DNA of 22,688 nucleotides from a virus. The stretch lies in IMG/VR virus record IMGVR_UViG_3300030118_006385, positions 1 through 22,688 of that record; one strand, 5' to 3'. The notes under the pieces were generated by a model. The model made no database searches. It was given only the letters and a program-made list of their open reading frames with translations, and was not told the DNA's origin. The stretch's first letter is position 1. Every line of letters begins with the position of its first letter. Both the position numbers and the translations under genes were made by a program. Below, one piece after another: positions 5,607 through 12,892 of this stretch.

Positions 5607-5683
5607 AATCAAAACCATGTGTATGCGGAACTACGCAGAATCCATTAGGGCTTTGTGACGGTTCTCATTTAAATAATAAATAA
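5603..5683 (+). CDS. 26-aa CDGSH-type mini iron-sulfur protein (putative)
   Basis: This gene is short but striking: KPCVCGTTQNPLGLCDGSH (4-22) carries C6, C8, C18 and H22, the 3Cys-1His ligand set of CDGSH (NEET) 2Fe-2S domains. The canonical signature is C-x-C-x8-C-x3-H; here the middle gap is nine residues, so one residue is inserted. Canonical domains are about 39 aa, so this would be a minimal version that may need to dimerise. It starts at ATG 5603 within a 4-bp overlap with the upstream stop and ends 1 nt before the next ATG, which supports a real gene. The role is unknown; redox or iron handling is inferred from the motif only. Zinc binding is an alternative. Confidence 0.72.
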   Translation: MKSKPCVCGTTQNPLGLCDGSHLNNK

Positions 5684-5684
5684 A

Positions 5685-5981
5685 ATGCAAACATTAATAA
5701 TAGTAACTATAATATTATTAATTGTATTAATTACTATCAATATATCAGCTATTTGGCTTGCCAAAAAAGGATATACGAGAGATGATAATAATAATATGAT
5801 TCCTGATATTATAGAAGAAAAATTTGTAGAACTTAAAAAAGATGTTTCTATAACAGTTGATAGGGTTGGTCAAGAATTGAAAGATGTAGGTAAAGCTTTG
5901 TCTCAGGTTGGCAATCAACTAGGGGATTTACCTAAAGCTGTTCAAGGAAAAACCAGACCAGGAAGAAAACCAAAAAAATGA
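5685..5981 (+). CDS. Membrane-anchored helical protein with EF-hand-like loop
   Basis: A 98-aa product with one N-terminal hydrophobic helix (about 3-25), a DDNNNMIPDIIE segment (33-44), a long amphipathic helix (45-88) and a basic tail. The segment matches an EF-hand/dockerin-type calcium loop: D33, N35, N37, I39 (backbone), D41 and E44 at positions 1, 3, 5, 7, 9 and 12. The layout of one membrane anchor and a helical domain resembles spanin-like or holin-accessory proteins. It sits directly upstream of a holin-like gene and an endolysin, overlapping the holin-like gene by 4 bp. A lysis-related role is inferred from context. Confidence 0.75.
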   Translation: MQTLIIVTIILLIVLITINISAIWLAKKGYTRDDNNNMIPDIIEEKFVELKKDVSITVDRVGQELKDVGKALSQVGNQLGDLPKAVQGKTRPGRKPKK

Positions 5982-6130
5982 TCGAGGATTTGAAGATATA
6001 CGGTTTAAGTATCTCAGCAGTTGGGACAAGCATATTTCATGATCTCAACCCAATATTATCAACTTTTGTATTAATTGCAACGTTGATATATACAATAATA
6101 AATATTGTACATAAATTAAATAAAAAATAA
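5978..6130 (+). CDS. 50-aa putative holin
   Basis: This product has two hydrophobic segments (about 8-22 and 26-45), a short HDLNP turn between them and a Lys-containing C-terminus (KLNKK). Size, two predicted membrane helices and a charged tail are typical of class II holins, which form membrane lesions that let the endolysin reach peptidoglycan. Its stop is followed immediately by the ATG of the M15 peptidase (6131), a holin-endolysin arrangement. The start overlaps the upstream stop by 4 bp. Holin families are too diverse to name one by eye. Confidence 0.68.
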   Translation: MIEDLKIYGLSISAVGTSIFHDLNPILSTFVLIATLIYTIINIVHKLNKK

Positions 6131-6505
6131 ATGAAACTCAAATACTTTAATATTCAAGATTTCGATTCTCCTGATGACCCAGGTAGCGGAACCTTGATGG
6201 ATAAAGAATTTTTGTTACTTCTTGATAAAGCAAGAGAAATATCTGGAACTCCATATATTATAAACTCAGGAGTACGCACACCCACACATAACAAGTCTGT
6301 TGGTGGAAAATCCAACTCAGCACATTTGTCTACAAGACAAGGAGGACCCTGTGCAGTTGATATAGCTGTTAAAGGTTCAAGAGATAGGTTTTTAATTTTA
6401 AAAGGACTTATAGAGGCTGGGTGCCATAGAATAGGCGTTGCAAAATCGTTTATACATGCAGATGGGGCAAAAGATTTAGATCCAGAAGTAACTTGGGTAT
6501 ACTAA
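6131..6505 (+). CDS. M15-family peptidase, putative endolysin
   Basis: A 124-aa zinc metallopeptidase of the M15 (VanY/DacC-like, M15_3-type) fold, which cleaves peptide bonds in peptidoglycan stem peptides. Visible features are SGVRTPTHN (46-54) with R49, SAHL with H65, VDIA with D77, and FIHADG with H109. H65, D77 and H109 are the expected zinc ligands; W122 is near the C-terminus. The size matches single-domain phage and M15_3 proteins. There is no signal peptide, so export would depend on a holin. It is flanked by a 50-aa holin-like gene and a 140-aa GTA-type holin-like gene, forming a lysis cassette. Confidence 0.9.
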   Translation: MKLKYFNIQDFDSPDDPGSGTLMDKEFLLLLDKAREISGTPYIINSGVRTPTHNKSVGGKSNSAHLSTRQGGPCAVDIAVKGSRDRFLILKGLIEAGCHRIGVAKSFIHADGAKDLDPEVTWVY

Positions 6506-6509
6506 TGAA

Positions 6510-6932
6510 ATGTCACAAGATAAAAAGAAATTTAAAGACACAGCGGTAGGAAAATTCTTACTAAATAAAATACCAAACGTTGTTGGTGCAATTGCAGATC
6601 AATCTCCAGTAGGTAATGTCATACAAGCTATTATAGGCGGTTCTGATATGTCCGACCAAGACAAAGAGCTTGCCTTAAAGAAGCTAGAGCTAGAAAGAGC
6701 TGAAATGGATGGTGTTACGAGGAGGTGGCAGGCAGACGCCAGAAGTGATTCTTGGCTTGCCCAAAACGTAAGGCCATTAACATTAGCAGTTCTAACTATA
6801 GCTTTTATTGGAGGATGGTATATGCAAATAGACGGGTTGTCAGTAGTGAAAGAATTACTCTTTGTTGTGTTTGCAGGTTATTTTGGAGGAAGGTCCTACG
6901 AAAAGGTTATGGGTAATAAAAACCACAAGTAG
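6510..6932 (+). CDS. GTA-type 3TM holin-like protein
   Basis: A 140-aa product with a soluble helical N-terminal half, then VTRRWQADARSDSWLAQNVR (69-88) followed by hydrophobic helices at about 90-104 and 112-127. The RWxAD...SDSWLxxNVRP motif preceding membrane helices is typical of the holin family named for gene-transfer-agent release (GTA_holin_3TM). Only two clear helices are visible in the C-terminal part; the stretch 14-43 is only moderately hydrophobic. It follows the M15 peptidase by 4 nt, so the endolysin is bracketed by two holin-like genes. It is the last gene before a new promoter. Confidence 0.83.
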   Translation: MSQDKKKFKDTAVGKFLLNKIPNVVGAIADQSPVGNVIQAIIGGSDMSDQDKELALKKLELERAEMDGVTRRWQADARSDSWLAQNVRPLTLAVLTIAFIGGWYMQIDGLSVVKELLFVVFAGYFGGRSYEKVMGNKNHK

Positions 6933-6961
6933 CTGCAGATTACAAATCGAGCTTACTTTTA

Positions 6962-6974
6962 TTTGGTATCTTTG
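6962..6974 (+). promoter_or_regulatory. Rightward late promoter element (TTTG-G-TATCTTTG)
   Basis: TATCTTTG (6967-6974) is an exact TAnnTTTG match, preceded by TTTG (6962-6965) and by CGAGCTTA (6948-6955). The layout mirrors 3625-3649. The ATG of the large fibre gene is 8 nt beyond it, giving an expected leader of only a few nucleotides. Confidence 0.6.
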
Positions 6975-6982
6975 TACTAATT

Positions 6983-9900
6983 ATGCCTAGAATAAACACA
7001 TACGATCTTGACACCACGCCAAGCCTTAGTGATAAGTGGATTGGCACGGATTCAGCGACAACAACAACCAAAAACTTTACTGTTAGCAGTGTAGTTAATT
7101 TAATTAATGATGAGTCGCTAATTGACTCTTTTGATGGCGTAAGTTACGAATTCAAAGCTATAGATTCTGAAAACCCAAACCCGACAGGGGTTATTTGTGT
7201 ATCAGCTACAAATGTTCTTTCAACTGCTTTTTCTGCAATAAATAATATTTTTATAAGTAAAGTACATGCAACAGGAGACGATGTTACTGCATATCTCCAA
7301 GCAATGGATAACGATACAATAAAGATAAATCAAGCTGGAAACTTAAATGCGTTTGGAATATTTAAAGTAACAAACATACAGACCTATAGTTCTGATTCAA
7401 ACTTTTTACAATTTACTGTCACATATCAGTCTGGAAATGGCTCTTTAACACCCAGTTCAAGATATTTTATATCTAATTATCAGGCAATAGAGAATATTGA
7501 CTTTTCTACAAAATCAGTTACAGAATTAAGCGACGTAACTAGTGCTGGTTCTGGATCAATAATTACAACATCAGAAAGATCAATAGTTGGTAACGCTTTA
7601 GTTCATAATGATGTTGTTGATAATCTTACTACAGTTACATCTGATGTGCCATTGTCAGCCAATCAAGGAAAATTATTAAATGATGCAATAGTTTCAATAA
7701 ATTCTCTTTTAAGTAGTGATGAGGCAACTTTAGATACTTTACAAGAAGTTGTAGATTACATCCAGCTAAACAGAACAGATTTAAACAGTTTAGGAATATC
7801 AAGTATAGCTGGATTACAAACTGCTCTTAATGGAAAGGTCGACACTGTAACAGGAAAAGCATTATCTGCAAATGATTTTACAGATACACTTCTTACAAAG
7901 CTAAATGGAATTGCAGATGGAGCTGAAGTAAACGTTCAGGCAGATTTTACTGAAACAAATACAGCAGCAGATTCGTTTATTCTAAATAAACCAACAGACT
8001 TAACAGATCTATCGACACATAATGTTACAGAATTATCTGATGTCCTTAGTGCTGGATCAGGATATATAATTACAGATGCAGAAAGAATTAAGCTAGGAGC
8101 GATTGATGTAAATCCTACAACATTTGCTATAACTGATGGCACAGACTCAGTAACAGTCACGCCTCAATCTAGAACAATAGAATTTGCAGGGACATCAAAC
8201 GAAGTTGAAGTTTCTCCTACAGGAGCTCAAGATTTAACTGCAAATAGAACTTTTACAGTTGGGCTTCCTAACGATGTCACCATAGGTAATAATTTAACTG
8301 TAACTGATGATTTACTTTCTAAAACAATAATAAGTAAATATATATCTACAACAAAAACATACACAGTTACAGTTGCAACAAAAGCATCAACGCATAGATA
8401 TTATAATAATGGATCAACTCTTGGATATGTTATAGATGGAGTTCCGTCTCCTTACATAACTTTAACTCCAGGCAATACTTATAGGTTTGATACATCAGAT
8501 AGCACAAACCTGAATCACCCATTACATTTCTTTTACAACTCTGATAAAAGTACACCGACAGGACTATCGTCAAATAAATATACTACTGGCGTAACAGATA
8601 ATTATTCTACAAACGCACCAGGTAATTCAGGTTCTTATATTGAGATTGTTGCCGATGAAAATACACCAACTGTATTACATTATATGTGTGATAGTCACGC
8701 ATTGATGGGTAATGCTGTAAACTTTAACACAAGAAACTTAACAAACTTTTCAATTGACGCTTTAGTTGATGTAGATCTTACTAGTGTAGCAAACGATAAG
8801 ATATTAAAATACAATTCAACTACAGGTAAATTTGAGGTTGCAGATGAAAGTGGAGGAACTGTAACAGAAGCATTTAAAACAATTGCAGTTACAGGAACTT
8901 CTGGTCAATCTGATGTTGTAGCAGACGTAGCAGCAGACACGCTAACTTTTAATGCTGGCAGTGGCATGAGTATTACTACTAATGCTACAAATGACACAAT
9001 AGAGTTTGCAAGCACAGCGACTGGAGGTACAGATTTAAATACTTTAAATTCAGCAACAATTGATGTAACTGCAGATAGTTTTGGTTTCATTGATAGTAGT
9101 GATTCTAACAATAGTAAAAAATCAACCATTGCAAGTTTAGTCTCTGCTATAGCAGGAAATAATTTAACAGCAAGTAATGGGCAGTTAAATGCACAAGCTG
9201 GAGGTGGTGGAGGAACTGTTACTGTTGAAAAAAATGTTTATACGGCAAATGGAAACACATTTGCATTTGCAACTACTACTGCTATTGCAAACGAAAACAA
9301 TGTACAGGTATATATAGATGGTGTTTACCAATCTAAGGATAATTACACTACAAGTGGCAGCACTGTAACCTTTTCACCAACCGCACCTGCAAACGGAACC
9401 TCCGTAGAGCTTATACATATGGTATCTACTGATGGTGTTATCGCAAGGGACACGTTTACTGGAGATAATACCACTACGGCTTTTACACTGTCAATGTCTA
9501 TATCAAATGTAAATGCGACACAAGTTTATATAGATGGAGTTTATCAAAGCAAAAGTAATTACACGACATCTGGTAATGTTTTAACATTTACAACTACTGC
9601 GCCTGCAACTGGAACCTCAATAGAAGTTGTTCATATAAAAGCAGTTAATGCAACATCAATTAATCAAAACAACTTCACTGGTAATGGCAATCAAACGTTT
9701 ACGTTATCACAGAGTATCGATGATTCAGCTAAAACATTTGTATTTATACAAGGTGTTTACCAAGAAAAATCAACTTATGCTATATCAGGAAATCAAATAA
9801 CATTTACGACTGCGCCTCAAACTGGATTTAGCGTGGAAGTTATGGCATTTAATAGTATTACAGTTGGAAATCAGAATGCTGGAATTGATTGGCAATCAGC

Positions 9901-11086
9901 AATAAAAACAGCAAACTTTACAGCTGATTCAGGAAAAGGATATTTTGTTAATACAACTAGTGGAGGAGTAACTGTTACGTTGCCATCCTCCCCAAGTTCT
10001 GGAGATGAGGTGTCTATTGTGGATTATGCTGGAACTGCGGATACAAATGCAATAACTTTAACATCTTCTAATAATATCAAAGGTCTTTCTGAAAATCATA
10101 AAATAACAAGAGAAAGAGCAGGAGTATCTCTAGTCTATTCGGATGCTACTCAAGGATGGCTTGCTTACAATTCAGCCAATGAAGGTACTTTATCTTTATC
10201 ACAAGTTTTCACCCAATATAACGTTAGTTATCTTCTAGTCGGTGGCGGAGGAGGTGGTGGCGGTTATGGTCAAGCTGGAGGTGGTGGAGCAGGTGGACTA
10301 CTAGAGAACTCTTTCAGTTCATTAGCCGTGGGCACTGTTTTAAATATAACTATTGGATCTGGTGGAGCAGGTGGATCTGGATCTGCAGGTGTTACAGATG
10401 CTTCCAAAGGTGCTAACGGTGGATTATCATCAATATCTGGGACTGGAATTTCAACAATACAAGCTCTTGGTGGAGGATATGGTCACGGGCATAGCTTTAA
10501 CGGTGGAAATGGAGGATCTGGAGGTGGTAGTGGAACAAACGGAACTGGTGGAACTGGCACGTCTGGACAAGGAAATGATGGAGGAACAGCAGGTTCATAT
10601 CTTGCACCTTATTCTGGTTCAGGGGGTGGTGGAGCAGGCGCAGCAGGGGCAGCTGGTGGTAATAACTCTGGGAATGGTGGTATAGGTGTCACAACTACTA
10701 TAATAGGCGCAGTTAACGCATCAGCCGCACAAGTTGGAGAAATAAGTTCAGGTAATGTTTATTTTGCTGGAGGTGGTGGTGGAGGAACATACCAAGGAAC
10801 AGCAGGAACAGGAGGATTAGGTGGCGCAAGTGACGGTTTTTCTGGTTCAGGTAGCTCTTCAGCATCAGGTACAGCATCTAACGCAACTGCTAATACTGGA
10901 GGTGGTGGAGGTGGCGCTGGAAACTATTCAGGGTCAAGTGATGGCGGAAATGGAGGCTCTGGGGTTTGTATTTTAAAATTCCCTCTTGCAGCTTACTCAG
11001 GCACAACAACTGGATCACCACTTGAATATGAAGAAAACAATTTTAAAATATTAGTATTTAAACAAAACGGTAGTTATACGGTATAA
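6983..11086 (+). CDS. Large tail-fibre protein with cupredoxin-like domain and Gly-rich tip
   Basis: A 1367-aa mosaic. Residues ~220-340 carry phage-fibre modules common in marine T4-like and other fibres (LDTLQEVVDYI, SIAGLQTALNGKVD, KLNGIADGAEVNVQADF, FILNKP). Two copies of a VTELSDV..AGSG..I module lie near 178-202 and 346-370. Residues ~455-580 form a cupredoxin-like domain: H512 in NHPLHFF and C569-x2-H572-x2-M575 in YMCDSHALMG, the spacing of amicyanin-type copper sites. Residues ~750-960 hold three 72-residue repeats, then a beta module (963-1066), then a glycine-rich region (~1087-1328) like phage adhesin polyglycine tips. It is probably a trimeric receptor-binding fibre. It has its own promoter just upstream and heads the fibre block. 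Confidence 0.88.
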   Translation: MPRINTYDLDTTPSLSDKWIGTDSATTTTKNFTVSSVVNLINDESLIDSFDGVSYEFKAIDSENPNPTGVICVSATNVLSTAFSAINNIFISKVHATGDDVTAYLQAMDNDTIKINQAGNLNAFGIFKVTNIQTYSSDSNFLQFTVTYQSGNGSLTPSSRYFISNYQAIENIDFSTKSVTELSDVTSAGSGSIITTSERSIVGNALVHNDVVDNLTTVTSDVPLSANQGKLLNDAIVSINSLLSSDEATLDTLQEVVDYIQLNRTDLNSLGISSIAGLQTALNGKVDTVTGKALSANDFTDTLLTKLNGIADGAEVNVQADFTETNTAADSFILNKPTDLTDLSTHNVTELSDVLSAGSGYIITDAERIKLGAIDVNPTTFAITDGTDSVTVTPQSRTIEFAGTSNEVEVSPTGAQDLTANRTFTVGLPNDVTIGNNLTVTDDLLSKTIISKYISTTKTYTVTVATKASTHRYYNNGSTLGYVIDGVPSPYITLTPGNTYRFDTSDSTNLNHPLHFFYNSDKSTPTGLSSNKYTTGVTDNYSTNAPGNSGSYIEIVADENTPTVLHYMCDSHALMGNAVNFNTRNLTNFSIDALVDVDLTSVANDKILKYNSTTGKFEVADESGGTVTEAFKTIAVTGTSGQSDVVADVAADTLTFNAGSGMSITTNATNDTIEFASTATGGTDLNTLNSATIDVTADSFGFIDSSDSNNSKKSTIASLVSAIAGNNLTASNGQLNAQAGGGGGTVTVEKNVYTANGNTFAFATTTAIANENNVQVYIDGVYQSKDNYTTSGSTVTFSPTAPANGTSVELIHMVSTDGVIARDTFTGDNTTTAFTLSMSISNVNATQVYIDGVYQSKSNYTTSGNVLTFTTTAPATGTSIEVVHIKAVNATSINQNNFTGNGNQTFTLSQSIDDSAKTFVFIQGVYQEKSTYAISGNQITFTTAPQTGFSVEVMAFNSITVGNQNAGIDWQSAIKTANFTADSGKGYFVNTTSGGVTVTLPSSPSSGDEVSIVDYAGTADTNAITLTSSNNIKGLSENHKITRERAGVSLVYSDATQGWLAYNSANEGTLSLSQVFTQYNVSYLLVGGGGGGGGYGQAGGGGAGGLLENSFSSLAVGTVLNITIGSGGAGGSGSAGVTDASKGANGGLSSISGTGISTIQALGGGYGHGHSFNGGNGGSGGGSGTNGTGGTGTSGQGNDGGTAGSYLAPYSGSGGGGAGAAGAAGGNNSGNGGIGVTTTIIGAVNASAAQVGEISSGNVYFAGGGGGGTYQGTAGTGGLGGASDGFSGSGSSSASGTASNATANTGGGGGGAGNYSGSSDGGNGGSGVCILKFPLAAYSGTTTGSPLEYEENNFKILVFKQNGSYTV
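9236..9883 (+). repeat. Three tandem 72-residue repeats in the large fibre
   Basis: The signature VYIDGVYQSK / VYIDGVYQSK / VFIQGVYQEK begins at codons 776, 848 and 920, an exact 216-bp period. Each unit also carries an N-terminal F(T/A)..N...F.. part and a TFxxxAPxxGxSxEV end. The outer boundaries given are approximate. The first two units are closest in sequence; the third has diverged. They are probably stacked beta domains of the fibre shaft. Confidence 0.8.
10241..10975 (+). repeat. Low-complexity glycine-rich coding tract
   Basis: Codons about 1087-1331 of the large fibre are dominated by Gly (GGN codons) with Ser, Ala, Thr and Asn, including runs of six to eight Gly. This raises local GC content against the AT-rich background. 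Such tracts form polyglycine-helix bundles at the tips of some phage adhesins and are often sites of rapid variation. Confidence 0.75.
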
Positions 11087-11098
11087 AATAAATAAATT

Positions 11099-11473
11099 AT
11101 GGCACATTACGCTTTTTTAAACATGCAAAATATCGTTACTGAAGTAATAGTAGGTAAAGATGAAACAGAAGGTCCTACAAACTGGGAAATACATTATGGT
11201 AACATACGAGAGCAAGTTTGTAAAAGAACATCTTATAATACATCAGCGGGTGAGCATAAATTAGGTGGAACTCCCTTTAGAAAAAACTATGCTGGAATTG
11301 GGTACGCTTACGATGAAACCAGAGATGCGTTTATTCCACCTAAGCCATACGATAGTTGGATTTTAAATGAAGACACATGTAGATATAAAGCACCAGTAGA
11401 AATGCCATCTGATGGCAAACGATACTTATGGAGCGAAGAAAATAAAAATTGGATAGAGGATGGCACAAACTAA
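11099..11473 (+). CDS. Conserved phage fibre-associated protein
   Basis: A 124-aa protein beginning MAHYAFLNMQNIVTEVIVGK, with KRTSYNTSAGEHKLGGTPFR (42-61) and KNYAGIGYAYDETRDAFIPP (62-81). It continues to KPYDSWILNEDTCRYKAP (82-99) and a Trp-rich end. This is a widely recurring protein beside tail genes in marine cyanophages and other marine phages. Its exact role is not known to me; a baseplate or fibre component is likely from location. It lies 12 nt after the large fibre gene and overlaps the next gene by 14 bp, so it is co-transcribed with the fibre. Confidence 0.82.
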   Translation: MAHYAFLNMQNIVTEVIVGKDETEGPTNWEIHYGNIREQVCKRTSYNTSAGEHKLGGTPFRKNYAGIGYAYDETRDAFIPPKPYDSWILNEDTCRYKAPVEMPSDGKRYLWSEENKNWIEDGTN

Positions 11474-11786
11474 GGTTAAAAGAGATTTAATAGGTGTCCT
11501 TTATACGACTGAGCTTATAGGGACAAATACGAATGCAGATGCAAATCGTTTTTATGTCTTTACAGCGGCATGTACATTAACATTACCAGCGACTCCAACT
11601 GTTGGTGATTCAATTAAAATATCCAATAGATCAGGTTTGGCAACGCCTATAATTGCAAGAAACGGCAAAAAAATTATGGGTGCCTCAGAAGATCTCACAA
11701 TTGACAAATTAAATGCTGGTTTTGAAATGATTTTTTCAGGCGATACGCATGGATGGTTATTAGTATCAGTAGAAGGAACAACATAA
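11460..11786 (+). CDS. Small fibre-module protein
   Basis: A 108-aa beta-rich product. Core segments are FTAACTLTLPATPTVGDSIK (34-53), PIIARNGKKIMG (63-74), EDLTIDKLNAGFEMIF (76-91) and GWLLVSVEG (98-106). The same plan (VTLP..P..GD.V.I, then a x-Gly turn, then ...L.Y....GWLAY) is visible in residues ~963-1066 of the large fibre, so this looks like a free-standing copy of a fibre module. It could be a small fibre subunit or cap. The start overlaps the upstream gene by 14 bp. Confidence 0.78.
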   Translation: MAQTKVKRDLIGVLYTTELIGTNTNADANRFYVFTAACTLTLPATPTVGDSIKISNRSGLATPIIARNGKKIMGASEDLTIDKLNAGFEMIFSGDTHGWLLVSVEGTT

Positions 11787-11799
11787 TAAAATATTAAAT

Positions 11800-12705
11800 A
11801 TGGCAAATTTTTCAAGTTTTTTTCCAGCAGCCTCGACAGGTGGGGGTGCTATACCTCAAACAGAAATATTCACAAGTTCTGGTATATGGCTAGTACCACA
11901 AGATGTCCAAGATAAAATTACTAGCGATGGGCATGCTGATATAGGTATTTTAGCGGTTGGAGGCGCAAATGCAAATAATAATATTTGTGGAGAAGTAAGA
12001 AATGAAATATTAAAATTAACTTCTTCTACTTATTCTCCATCAGGTGTATGGGCTAATGCAAACCAACCTGAAATAGCTGTGACTGTAGGTGCTGCTGGAG
12101 GTAATTCAGGAATAGGTTATGACACAAACGCTGGAGATGTTTCTTTAAGTGCATTTACATCAGATCAAACTTTAGCAGCAGGTACTTATTCTAAAGATTC
12201 TAATAATGATATTTTAATTAAAAGTTTTGCAACTGTCTGGGGTGGTGCCGCTATAAGTAATTTTGGCTATAGTTATACTGGAACAACTCAACCTACATTT
12301 ACTACTACAAGTGGTCATTCTGTACCGGGTCTTGCGGGTACTTATACTAAAGGAATTGTTACTTGGTCAGGAAGTGGTACATATATGGATGGTAATTTAA
12401 CTATGACGGCTGCTAGATATGGAGACCCTAGAACTATTGGGTTAAGGTGGCTTGACGCTTCACATACATTTGATATATATAATCTTTCTACAAGTAGTGT
12501 TACTTGGAATGCTGATTTAACTTATGTAGCAGCTCCTGGCGCACCGACTATAAAAGCAGAAAGTGGGGATGGTACAGTAGCTAATTTTAGAAATTTGCCA
12601 ACCTCTACAGAAGGTTATTTAGGATTTTCAAGACATGGCTCTTTACGCCCGGGGTCAGCAGGTGGCAGTTCAGGGCAAGGCGGATATGTTCAAATATTTT
12701 TTTAA
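11800..12705 (+). CDS. Putative tail-fibre adhesin
   Basis: A 301-aa beta-rich, Gly/Ser/Thr-rich protein with no signal peptide. The N-terminal FTSSGIWLVPQDVQDKI (24-40) resembles the start of glycine-rich phage adhesin domains (F..SG.W.VP..V). The C-terminus SLRPGSAGGSSGQGGYVQIF (281-300) resembles the closing strand of those domains (GG.V.I.F). The middle contains repeated short strands with Gly and aromatic residues and may be an inserted binding domain. It sits between the fibre-module gene and a 51-aa protein. A secondary host-binding adhesin is the most likely role. Confidence 0.68.
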   Translation: MANFSSFFPAASTGGGAIPQTEIFTSSGIWLVPQDVQDKITSDGHADIGILAVGGANANNNICGEVRNEILKLTSSTYSPSGVWANANQPEIAVTVGAAGGNSGIGYDTNAGDVSLSAFTSDQTLAAGTYSKDSNNDILIKSFATVWGGAAISNFGYSYTGTTQPTFTTTSGHSVPGLAGTYTKGIVTWSGSGTYMDGNLTMTAARYGDPRTIGLRWLDASHTFDIYNLSTSSVTWNADLTYVAAPGAPTIKAESGDGTVANFRNLPTSTEGYLGFSRHGSLRPGSAGGSSGQGGYVQIFF

Positions 12706-12707
12706 TT

Positions 12708-12863
12708 ATGGCAAATACATATATAATAATTGAAGACGGTATAGTAATAAATAGAATTTTAGCTGACAACATATTTTTAGCTAAAAGAACAACTACAGAA
12801 GATAAGGTGGTAGTTGAAGATAATGATAATAATTTTATGATTGGTGACACTTATACTGAGTAA
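12708..12863 (+). CDS. 51-aa fibre-associated protein
   Basis: A short gene encoding MANTYIIIEDGIVINRILAD (1-20), then FLAKRTTTEDKVVVEDND (23-40) and NFMIGDTYTE (42-51). The plan YIIIEDGIVINRILAD... and a closing ..IGDxY resembles the N-terminal module of many phage tail or fibre-assembly proteins (YAIVENGVVxNxxxAD...xGxxY). It starts 2 nt after the adhesin stop, with an A/T-rich start context. It is likely a small structural or assembly partner of the adhesin. Confidence 0.65.
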   Translation: MANTYIIIEDGIVINRILADNIFLAKRTTTEDKVVVEDNDNNFMIGDTYTE

Positions 12864-12892
12864 ATATCACACAGGATCATAAAGCTTAAAAT

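Noticed and set aside
10353-10685. 110-aa frame in the Gly-rich tract
   Set aside because: Shifted reading of GGT/GGA glycine repeats gives Val/Glu/Gln-rich nonsense. It is a shadow of the fibre gene.
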